From contig RPFO01001129.1 in the NCBI GenBank assembly GCA_009746045.1, positions 29,362-93,361 of the forward strand: DNA of 64,000 nucleotides. The letters are read 5' to 3'. Shown one piece after another: positions 53,592 through 62,983 of the stretch. The notes under the pieces are model-generated. The model saw nothing but the letters and a program-made list of their open reading frames with translations, had not been told where the DNA came from and did no database searches. A program made the translations under genes and the position numbers. Origin of the DNA: Mesostigma viride (Eukaryota > Streptophyta > Mesostigmatophyceae > Mesostigmatales > Mesostigmataceae). Numbering within the stretch: the first letter of the stretch is position 1; each line of letters begins with the position of its first letter.

Positions 53592-56500
53592 TTGTCCTTG
53601 TCCTTGTCCTTGTCCTTGTCCTTGTCCTTGTCCTTGTCCTTGTCCTTGTCCTTGTCCTTGTGCCAGCACCTTGTCCTTGTCCTTGTCCTTGTCCTTGTCC
53701 TTGTGCTTGTCCTCGTCCTTGTCCTTGTCCTTGTCCTTGTCCTTGTCCTTGTCCTTGTCCTTGTCCTTGTCCTTGTCCTTGTCCTTGTCCTTGTCCTTGT
53801 CCTTGTCCTTGTCCTTGTCCTTGTCCTTGTCCTTGTCCTTGTCCTTGTCCTTGTCCTTGTCCTTGTCCTTGTCCTTGTCCTTGTCCTTGTCCTTGTCCTT
53901 GTCCTTGTCCTTGTCCTTGTCCTTGTCCTTGTCCTTGTCCTTGTCCTTGTCCTTGTCCTTGTCCTTGTCCTTGTCCTTGTCCTTGTCCTTGTCCTTGTCC
54001 TTGTCCTTGTCCTTGTCCTTGTCCTTGTCCTTGTCCTTGTCCTTGTCCTTGTCCTTGTCCTTGTCCTTGTCCTTGTCCTTGTCCTTGTCCTTGTCCTTGT
54101 CCTTGTCCTTGTCCTTGTCCTTGTGCCAGCACCTTGTCCTTGTCCTTGTCCTTGTCCTTGTCCTTGTGCTTGTCCTCGTCCTTGTCCTCGTCCTTGTCCT
54201 TGTCCTTGTTCTTGTCCTTGTCTTGTCCTTGTCCTTGTCCTTGTCCTTGTCCTTGTCCTTGTCCTTGTCCTTGTCCTTGTCCTTGTCCTTGTCCTTGTCC
54301 TTGTCCTTGTCCTTGTCCTTGTCCTTGTCCTTGTCCTTGTCCTTGTCCTTGTCCTTGTCCTTGTCCTTGTCCTTGTCCTTGTCCTTGTCCTTGTCCTTGT
54401 CCTTGTCCTTGTCCTTGTCCTTGTCCTTGTCCTTGTCCTTGTCCTTGTCCTTGTCCTTGTCCTTGTCCTTGTCCTTGTCCTTGTCCTTGTCCTTGTCCTT
54501 GTCCTTGTCCTTGTCCTTGTCCTTGTCCTTGTCCTTGTGCCAGCACCTTGTCCTTGTCCTTGTCCTTGTCCTTGTCCTTGTCCTTGTCCTTGTCCTTGTC
54601 CTTGTCCTTGTCCTTGTCCTTGTCCTTGTCCTTGTCCTTGTCCTTGTCCTTGTCCTTGTCCTTGTCCTTGTCCTTGTCCTTGTCCTTGTCCTTGTCCTTG
54701 TCCTTGTCCTTGTCCTTGTCCTTGTCCTTGTCCTTGTCCTTGTCCTTGTCCTTGTCCTTGTCCTTGTCCTTGTCCTTGTCCTTGTCCTTGTCCTTGTCCT
54801 TGTCCTTGTCCAGTTGTCCTTGTCCTTGTCCTTGTCCTTGTCCTTGTCCTTGTCCTTGTCCTTGTCCTTGTCCTTGTCCTTGTGCCAGCACCTTGTCCTT
54901 GTCCTTGTCCTTGTCCTTGTCCTTGTGCTTGTCCTCGTCCTTGTCCTCGTCCTTGTCCTTGTCCTTGTCCTTGTCCTTGTCCTTGTCCTTGTCCTTGTCC
55001 TTGTCCTTGTCCTTGTCCTTGTCCTTGTCCTTGTCCTTGTCCTTGTCCTTGTCCTTGTCCTTGTCCTTGTCCTTGTCCTTGTCCTTGTCCTTGTCCTTGT
55101 CCTTGTCCTTGTCCTTGTCCTTGTCCTTGTCCTTGTCCTTGTCCTTGTCCTTGTCCTTGTCCTTGTCCTTGTCCTTGTCCTTGTCCTTGTCCTTGTCCTT
55201 GTCCTTGTCCTTGTCCTTGTCCTTGTCCTTGTCCTTGTCCTTGTCCTTGTCCTTGTCCTTGTCCTTGTCCTTGTCCTTGTCCTTGTCCTTGTCCTTGTCC
55301 TTGTCCTTGTCCTTGTCCTTGTCCTTGTCCTTGTCCTTGTCCTTGTCCTTGTGCCAGCACCTTGTCCTTGTGCCAGCACCTTGTCCTTGTGCCAGCACCT
55401 TGTCCTTGTCCTTGTCCTTGTCCTTGTGCTTGTCCTTGTCCTTGTCCTTGTCCTTGTCCTTGTCCTTGTCCTTGTCCTTGTTCTTGTCCTTGTCCTTGTC
55501 CTTGTCCTTGTCTTTGTGCCAGCACCTTGTCCTTGTCCTTGTCCTTGTGCCAGCACCTTGTCCTTGTCCTTGTCCTTGTCCTTGTCCTTGTCCTTGTCCT
55601 TGTCCTTGTCCTTGTCCTTGTCCTTGTCCTTGTCCTTGTCCTTGTCCTTGTCCTTGTCCTTGTCCTTGTCCTTGTCCTTGTCCTTGTCCTTGTCCTTGTC
55701 CTTGTCCTTGTCCTTGTCCTTGTCCTTGTGCCAGCACCTTGTCCTTGTGCCAGCACCTTGTCCTTGTCCTTGTCCTTGTCCTTGTCCTTGTCCTTGTCCT
55801 TGTCCTTGTCCTTGTCCTTGTCCTTGTCCTTGTCCTTGTCCTTGTCCTTGTCCTTGTCCTTGTCCTTGTCCTTGTCCTTGTCCTTGTCCTTGTCCTTGTC
55901 CTTGTCCTTGTCCTTGTCCTTGTCCTTGTCCTTGTCCTTGTCCTTGTCCTTGTCCTTGTCCTTGTCCTTGTCCTTGTCCTTGTCCTTGTCCTTGTCCTTG
56001 TCCTTGTGCCAGCACCTTGTCCTTGTCCTTGTCCTTGTCCTTGTCCTTGTGCTTGTCCTCGTCCTTGTCCTCGTCCTTGTCCTTGTCCTTGTCCTTGTCC
56101 TTGTCCTTGTCCTTGTCCTTGTCCTTGTCCTTGTCCTTGTCCTTGTCCTTGTCCTTGTCCTTGTCCTTGTCCTTGTCCTTGTCCTTGTCCTTGTCCTTGT
56201 CCTTGTCCTTGTCCTTGTCCTTGTCCTTGTCCTTGTCCTTGTCCTTGTCCTTGTCCTTGTCCTTGTCCTTGTCCTTGTCCTTGTCCTTGTCCTTGTCCTT
56301 GTCCTTGTCCTTGTCCTTGTCCTTGTCCTTGTCCTTGTCCTTGTCCTTGTCCTTGTCCTTGTCCTTGTCCTTGTCCTTGTCCTTGTCCTTGTCCTTGTCC
56401 TTGTCCTTGTCCTTGTCCTTGTCCTTGTCCTTGTCCTTGTCCTTGTGCCAGCACCTTGTCCTTGTCCTTGTCCTTGTCCTTGTCCTTGTCCTTGTCCTTG

Positions 56501-57146
56501 TGCCAGCACCTTGTCCTTGTCCTTGTCCTTGTCCTTGTCCTTGTCCTTGTCCTTGTCCTTGTCCTTGTCCTTGTCCTTGTCCTTGTCCTTGTCCTTGTCC
56601 TTGTCCTTGTGCCAGCACCTTGTCCTTGTCCTTGTCCTTGTCCTTGTCCTTGTGCTTGTCCTTGTCCTTGTCCTTGTCCTTGTCCTTGTCCTTGTCCTTG
56701 TCCTTGTCCTTGTCCTTGTCCTTGTCCTTGTCCTTGTCCTTGTCCTTGTCCTTGTCCTTGTCCTTGTCCTTGTCCTTGTCCTTGTCCTTGTCCTTGTCCT
56801 TGTCCTTGTCCTTGTCCTTGTCCTTGTCCTTGTCCTTGTCCTTGTCCTTGTCCTTGGCCTTGGCCTTGGCCTTGGCCTTGGCCTTGGCCTTGGCCTTGGC
56901 CTTGGCCTTGGCCTTGGCCTTGGCCTTGGCCTTGGCCTTGGCCTTGGCCTTGGCCTTGGCCTTGGCCTTGGCCTTGGCCTTGGCGTTGGCCTTGGCCTTG
57001 GCCTTGGCCTTGGCCTTGGCCTTGGCCTTGGCCTTGGCCTTGGCCATGGCCTTGGCCTTGGCCTTGGCCTTGTCCTTGGCGTTGGCCTTGGCCTTGGCCT
57101 TGGCCTTGTCCTTGTCCTTGTCCTTGTCCTTGTCCTTGTCCTTGTC
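53592..57146. repeat. Hexamer satellite array 3, 3.6 kb, with a CCTTGG sub-block
   Basis: CCTTGT repeats with recurrent GTGCCAGCACC inserts followed by TGCTTGTCCTCG variants, arranged as a higher-order pattern (inserts at 53660, ~54124, ~54538, ~54887, ~55350 and onward). From about 56855 to 57105 the unit is CCTTGG, then CCTTGT resumes. The array ends TTTTCTTGCTTGATTTTCTT, entering the palindrome repeats. Confidence 0.97.
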
Positions 57147-57167
57147 CTTTTCTTGCTTGATTTTCTT

Positions 57168-57775
57168 GCGCCAACGGCCGTTGCAATTTGGAAATTAGGG
57201 TGTTATTTTTTTTTTGCCCAACGGCCGTCGGAACCTGGAAATTAGGGTGTGATTTTCATGCGCCAACGGCCGTTGGAACCTGTAAATTAGGGTGTGATTT
57301 TCATGCGCCAACGGCCGTTGGAACCTGTAAATTAGGGTGTGATTTTCATGCGCCAACGGCCGTTGGAACCTGTAAATTAGGGTGTGATTTTCATGCGCCA
57401 ACGGCCGTTGGAACCTGGAAATTAGGGTGTTATTTTTCTTGCGCCAACGGCCGTTGGAACCTGGAAATGAAGGTTTCATTTTTCTCGCGCCAACGGCCGT
57501 TGGAAACTGGAAATTAGGGTGTCATTTTTCTTGCGCCAACGGCCGTTGGAACCTGGAAAATAGGGTGTGATTTTTCTCGCGCCAACGGCCGTTGGAACCT
57601 GGAAATTAGGGTTTCATTTTTCTCGCGCCAACGGCCGTTGGAACCTGGAAATTAGGGTGTGATTTTTCTGTCGCCAACGGCCGTTGGAACCTGGAAATTA
57701 GGGTGTGATTTTCATGCGCCAACGGCCGTTGAAACCTGGAAATTAGGGTGTTATTTTTCCGGCGACGGCCGTTGG
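57168..57775. repeat. About 13 tandem units of ~46 bp, each with CCAACGGCCGTTGG
   Basis: Unit: TGTGATTTTTCTTGCG, the palindrome, then AACCTGGAAATTAGGG. The first two and last copies are variants (for example CCAACGGCCGTCGG). It directly follows the hexamer array and ends about 50 bases before an exon acceptor. Confidence 0.9.
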
Positions 57776-57825
57776 AACATAGTACTGACCTTCCGGCTAT
57801 CTGTATGTTTTTTGCATGTGATCAG

Positions 57826-58980
57826 GGGCGTCCGTCAAGGCAGAGAACGGAGGAAGAGCGGGAGAAGTGGGCTTACAAGATTGAACATGGGTGTGCGGAA
57901 AGGCATCTCACAACATTTTTTGAGGACTGGCGCCAACGAGCACCGGGCACCGACTTATGGTCGGTTATTGTGAAGACCTTTGAGAGGAAGGGGCTGCTGA
58001 CGACACGTGCTGGAAATGCGAAGCCCAGCATTTTGGACTCCTGGGAGCCAGCGCCGTCCTCTCAAGTGCACGACAAGAATCTAACTGACACCATACAGGC
58101 GGCGTTTCATCTGCGGCAGAAGATACGCCTAGTTCCAGACGATGTCGACATCGTGGGGGGGTCCGCGATTGCGACTCAAGTACGGGCCCCCACGGAGAAC
58201 TTGTGCCAACTCCCGGAACTCATGCGGCATCGGACGGTGACGGTGCGGAATTGTAGGGGGCTCGCGCCGTGGTTCGTGGGGGCCGGCACAAGTCTGACAA
58301 AAGCAAAATGTGCCGTGCCGATCTTCCGGTTTGCGTGGCAGGTGCTGGCAGACCGTGATCCAGGTCTCTACAATTTATGGGTGCAGAGGAGTGAAATGGT
58401 TTCTTACCACATTAAAATACTGACGGGGGACGACAGTGACCGTGCCGTGCAGAGGTTCGGATACTATCGTTCGCCAACGGCCGAGGAAGCCATGTCCATT
58501 CTCCGGACGGACTCCCTGAAGGACATGGCGGCCGCTTGCTCAGACGAGTTGATCACCATGGAGTTGGATCCGTCCGAGTGGTCAAATGAATCTGAGCGTC
58601 AGGCAGTAGTTGACCTGACGAAATCCGCGATGGGGAGCTTGAACATCTCGGACCATGCCGGCCTTAAGGGTAAATTTCCAGACCAGACGCCTTGCGTGTT
58701 TGTGCAGTTTGCCGTGCTGGACGGCAACCACTACACGCAGATGTTGAAGTCCGTGATTTTCGAGGGCTCTGACGAGCAAGTGAGTACTGCGATAGCTGGC
58801 GAGATTGCGGGTAAACAAAAGGGCAAGTTCGTGGAGACAACCGACGAGGCGTTTGATTTGTGGAGGGGGTTGGTGAGGGACGCGGAGAAGTTCAAGTACA
58901 CCAATCTGGACGTGCTCAAGGGCTGGGAGGTGGAGGGGGAAGCACTGATCCCGCCCATGAAGGACATGCGGACGCAAAAG
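57826..58980 (+). CDS. Large unknown gene, exon (385 codons)
   Basis: Acceptor GCATGTGATCAG at 57814-57825; donor GTAAAT at 58981, phase 0-0. If the donor is ignored the frame ends at a TAG at 59022. The protein starts RPSRQRTEEEREKWAYKIEH and shows a mixed helix/strand domain with WSVIVKTFERKGLL, RHRTVTVRNCRGLAPWF, RSEMVSYHIKILTGDDSD, FVQFAVLDGNHYTQML and EAFDLWRGLVRDAEKFKY. No motif I can assign: no zinc cysteines, kinase or nuclease signature. The upstream partner exon in phase may be 35697-35996. Frame intact over 1.15 kb with coding-like codon use, so it is a real coding region. Confidence 0.55.
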
Positions 58981-59644
58981 GTAAATATAACGGATCGGGT
59001 GTGGGAACGTTTTAGGCACTAGATGTTATTTTTGTTCGCCAACGGCCGTTGGAACCTGGAAATTAGTGTGTGATTTTTCTTTCGCCAACGGCCGTTGGAA
59101 CCTGGAAATTAGTGTGTGATTTTTCTTGCGCCAACGGCCGTTGGAACCTGGAAATTAGGGTGTGATTTTTCTTGCGCCAACGGCCGTTGGAACCTGGAAA
59201 TTGGTGTGTGATTTTTCTTTCGCCAACGGCCGTTGGAACCTGGAAATTAGGGTGTGATTTTTCTTGCGCCAACGGCCGTTGGAACCTGGAAATTACCGTG
59301 TTATTTTTCATTCGCCAACGGCCGTTGGAACCTGGAAAGTAGGGTGTGATTTTTCTTGCGCCAACGGCCGTTGGAACCTGGAAATTAGTGTGTGATTTTT
59401 CTTGCGCCAACGGCCGTTGGAACCTGGAAATTAGGGTGTGATTTTTCTTGCGCCAACGGCCGTTGGAACCTGGAAATTAGGGTGTGATTTTTCTTGCGCC
59501 AACGGCCGTTGGAACCTGGAAATTAGGGTGTGATTTTTGTTCGGGAACGGCCGATCTTCCAAAGTGTAAGGACAAAATGTCAGGTCGTGTGTTGTATGAC
59601 CGTTTTTTGTCTCAAACACTGTGATTCACATTTCATGCATGCAG
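58981..59644 (+). other. Putative intron filled by 11 palindrome units
   Basis: Donor GTAAAT at 58981, acceptor CATGCAG ending 59644, both phase 0. Eleven CCAACGGCCGTTGG units with ~46-base period occupy 59039-59515, same unit as at 57168-57775; a degenerate half copy follows near 59543. Confidence 0.6.
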
Positions 59645-62050
59645 GGGAGAGAGGCGCATCGGAGGGTTGCCCTGATCGGAGGGGGGCTGAATGCAGAAGA
59701 CGAGGCCGTTTCCAAAAAGTCGAGGGGGACGGCGCTGCTGGAAGTGCACAACTATTTCAAGACGCACATGGAGGAATCCTGGGATAAGCCGGAGGTGCCC
59801 CTTCAGGACCAGAAAGAAATATGGAATTTGATTCATGGGGTTTCAAGCAGCACTGAGAAGGCAAGGAAGGACGGGGAGGGGGAGGAGGGTGGTGAGGAGC
59901 GGGTTGGAGGGCGATTGAACGAGGGTGGTTTGTCCGAATCGGAGAAAACCCAAGTCTACGACTTCATCTCGGCTGTGAAGGATGAAACGGTCGCTCCGAA
60001 CGACGACAGTAGATGTGGAATGCCGATTGAGGACAAGGTGGCCAAGGAGCTTGCAGAGTTTCTGGACATCGTGGCAGCGGACAAGCTGGACGGGGAGGGA
60101 AGGGTGATGAGGAAGGGGGGGGGATCAAACAGGAAGGGTGGAGGAGTCTAGCCCGCTTTCGATTCTGGCCGTCTATCATGGCAACCGTGAAGGCCAAACA
60201 CGTTCCTCCTCAGTGCTTGTATGACCTGACATACATGGCCAAGATCTTCTGCGAGGTGATTGTCCAGCTTTTCCTGATCTACAACCGCGATTTGGGGAAA
60301 TACCCCGAACCACGCCACCTCGGCTGGTTGCCGATGCAGCCTTCGGAAGCCGACAGCGCCCTTCAGAGGGTGGCCGATACGGTCGCTGTAGCTGCCAAGA
60401 GACTAAGGGCGGTTATCAGGCCAACGGGGAGGGACGATTCCACCTTCCCACTTGCACTGCTGGAGAGGACGGATTTTTGGACGACCCACAAGGAGGAAAC
60501 GAAATGGTGGGTCCTGATTGCGCCCGAACCCCCAACCGAACAGGCTGTGGTGCCCCAACCCGTACAGCCTGTGGCGGGGGCTGTGGCGGTGACGGGGGCT
60601 GTGCCGGAGGAAGGCCAAGCCGAACATGCGGAGGCAGAGGACGTCCAGTCGGGTCGCCAAAAAAAGGTGGGGGAGAAGCGGGAACCCCCGCGGAAGTTTG
60701 GGTCGGAGGAGCTGGCATCCGAAATCGAGCAGCAGGGCCCGTGGATTTCTAAGAAAGTTTACGGGTCTGACGGGGAAACGACCTGTGAGTTCATGATGAA
60801 GACTTTCGCGTGGGAGAAAAGCGATGGGCCGACACGGTTGGCTCAAGTGGTACTTAATGCAATGGAGGGGTTCGAATTTGTTGTGAAGAGGAAGGGGGGG
60901 TGAACCAGCCGGATATCAAGAATGGGATATGGCTGCTGAATTTGGAACACCACGCGAAGCTGTGGAATGATGAGGAATTGTTGAAGGGTCGAACGGGTGC
61001 GTGGGTGGAGAAAAGGGACTGGAAGGCGGCGAAGGATTGTGGAGATTTCAATGGTGTGAAGGACGACTGGTCGTCGTACCTAGGCGATTTCACGGGATTC
61101 TTCAACCCACCCGTGATCTTCATTGGGTCAAAGGAGCAGGTGGATGGGTTTAAGGTCCTTCTGAAGGTACTTGGGAAGCGGCCTGAGGGGGAGGATATTT
61201 CCAATCCCAACGGCCGTTCGGGCAAGGAAATTGCGGGTGCAGCCCAGAAGCGTCCGCTGGAGACGGCAGGCGCTGGCACCAAAAAGAAACGCCGGAAGCG
61301 CGCCGCCTCGGAGACCCCCGCGGCCGAAGACGTCTCAATGGGGGATGATGAGGATGTCGGGTCACATGGGGGTGATGATGGGGAGGAGGTTGGTGATGAT
61401 GGTGCCGGCGATGATGAGGGGGCGGGAATGAGGGTGGTGATAAGGGGGGCGGGTCGAAGGACGGAGAGGGGGGGGTTCGAAGGGCGGAGAGGGGGGCGGG
61501 TCGAAGGGCGGAGAGGGGGGGGGTCGAAGGACGGAGAGGGGGGCGGGTCGAAGGGCGGAGAGGGGGGGGGTCGAAGGGCGGAGAGGGGGGGGGTCGAAGG
61601 ACGGAGAGGGGGGCGGGTCGAAGGGCGGAGAGGGGAGGGGGTCGAAGGACGGAGAGGGGGGCGGAGAGAAGGGCGGAGAGGGGAGGGGGTCGAAGGGCGG
61701 AGAGGGGGGCGGGTCGAAGGGCGGAGAGGGGGGCGGGTCAAAGGGTGGAGAGGGGGGCGGGTCAAAGGGCGGAGAGGGGGGCGGGTCCAAGGGCGGAGAG
61801 GGGGGGGAGAGAAGGGTGGAGAGGGGGGCGGGTCAAAGGGCGAGGGGGGGGGGGAAGGGCGGAGAGGGGGGCGGGTCGACCGGCGCATCGGGGGAAGGGG
61901 GGAAGGAGGGGGGGGAGGGGAGGGAGGCTCGAGGGGAATTCGGGGGCGTCGGGGGGGGGATGTTGGGGCGTGCCGTCGACTACTGCAAAAAGCTCCTTTC
62001 GCCTGGCGGGCACGTTCGATCAAGAGCAACGGCTAGTCATCTGTCAAAGG
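59645..62050 (+). CDS. Large unknown gene, exon with Gly-rich minisatellite
   Basis: Acceptor TTTCATGCATGCAG ends at 59644; strong donor GTAAGT at 62051. The exon is read as three frames broken at G-runs: nine G at 60115-60123 and seven G at 60894-60900. One extra G at each joins the frames. Visible parts: VHNYFKTHMEESW; then VPPQCLYDLTYMAKIFCEVI and PRHLGWLPMQPSEAD; a Pro/Val/Ala linker; then GIWLLNLEHHAKLW and SSYLGDFTGFFNPPVIFIGS. A basic TKKKRRKRAA (nuclear signal) and an acidic GDDEDVGSHGGDDGEE stretch follow. Residues encoded by 61440-61880 are 24-base repeats. The last ~30 codons (CKKLLSPGG, SHLSKG) run in a third frame into the donor. No family recognised. Confidence 0.5.
61440..61900 (+). 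repeat. 24-bp minisatellite, GGGCGGGTCGAAGGGCGGAG type, within coding DNA
   Basis: About 18 units of GGGGGCGGGTCGAAGG plus GCGGAGAG, purine-rich on the plus strand. The unit length is a multiple of three and would encode GGGSKGGE-like repeats. G-run length varies between units, which makes the frame wander. Confidence 0.85.
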
Positions 62051-62168
62051 GTAAGTTAATCTGAGTGAATATGGTCGGTTAAATTATGATGTTTGCATAT
62101 TCCCAAGTTTGATTTGCGATTGTAATGATAACTAATTGCGCCGCTCGTCATTGCTTGTCCACACACAG

Positions 62169-62983
62169 GTGACGAGTCTGAAGAGGAGCCGCCAAAGGAT
62201 GACGCGCATGGCGGCCCACCCAAAGGGTTTGAGGAAGATTCGGAAGAATCGGAAGAATCGGAACCTGAGGAAGCGCCACAAAGACGTGTCACAGTTACCG
62301 CAACCCAGCCCAAGCCACTAGACAAGAAAGTGCCACCACCAAGTTGGCAGCCGTGGATGGAGAATCTGGAAGGTGGGGGGGGGAAACGGGTCGTGCCCCG
62401 CTCGCCTGTTGGATGTCCGGTTTCGGTATTGTGCAAGCACGGCGGTGAATTTTGCCAGTATCGGAAGAACCAATCCCAGCGCCTTGATACGTTGTGGAAG
62501 CCCACGTGGGCTGCTGATTCGGTGGCTAAACTCAATGCAGACCCAATGAAGCTGGCACACATGCCTGATTTCCACGTCGACACGTTCCTGGTGCATGGAG
62601 TCGTTCGAAAGGTGGATAAAACGGGCGTGTGGTACGTTAAATTTTGGGCAGAAGGGTGTGACGAAAAGGGAATCTGGATTAATGGGGAGCAGGGGACGAT
62701 GCCCAACATAATTTTCAAGGTACAACAAGACGAGATGCGGAACTGTTTCAAGCCACCTGAGGGAACGTATTTGGAGTGGTGGATGGACAAGGGGTACCTG
62801 GCGACCAGATCTTCCCCAGCGACCAGATCTTCCCCACGACTCCAAGAGAAGGGGGGAGACCAAGCCGCAGGGCAGGGCAAACGAAAACCTCAAGGGAAGG
62901 CTGGCGCAGATGTGCGGGAGGGGGGTGTAAAGAAGCCCAGCGGACGGGCACCTGTAAAGAAACGCCTGTTAGTAGGTAGTTAG
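62169..62983 (+). CDS. Large unknown gene, 3' exon
   Basis: Acceptor CTTGTCCACACACAG ends at 62168; the split codon G|GT joins the preceding exon's AAGG to read SKGDESEEEPP. An acidic region (EEDSEESEESEPEEAPQRR) leads into a globular part. That part holds SVLCKHGGEFCQYRKNQSQR, MPDFHVDTFLVHGVVRKVDK, then TGVWYVKFWAEGCDEKGIWI, and YLEWWMDKGYLA. The VVRKVDKTGVWYVKFW segment has the look of a small SH3-like (Tudor/PWWP-type) barrel; this is inference only. The C-terminus is basic with a repeated TRSSPATRSSP, ending APVKKRLLVGS. Stop TAG at 62981-62983. Confidence 0.6.

Noticed and set aside
53510-57245. ORFs of about 1,000-1,200 codons in array 3
   Set aside because: Same reason: repeat artefacts in every frame.
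57168-59560. CRISPR-like array (palindromic repeat at regular spacing)
   Set aside because: The sequence between palindromes is itself repeated, not unique spacers, and the setting is eukaryotic introns.
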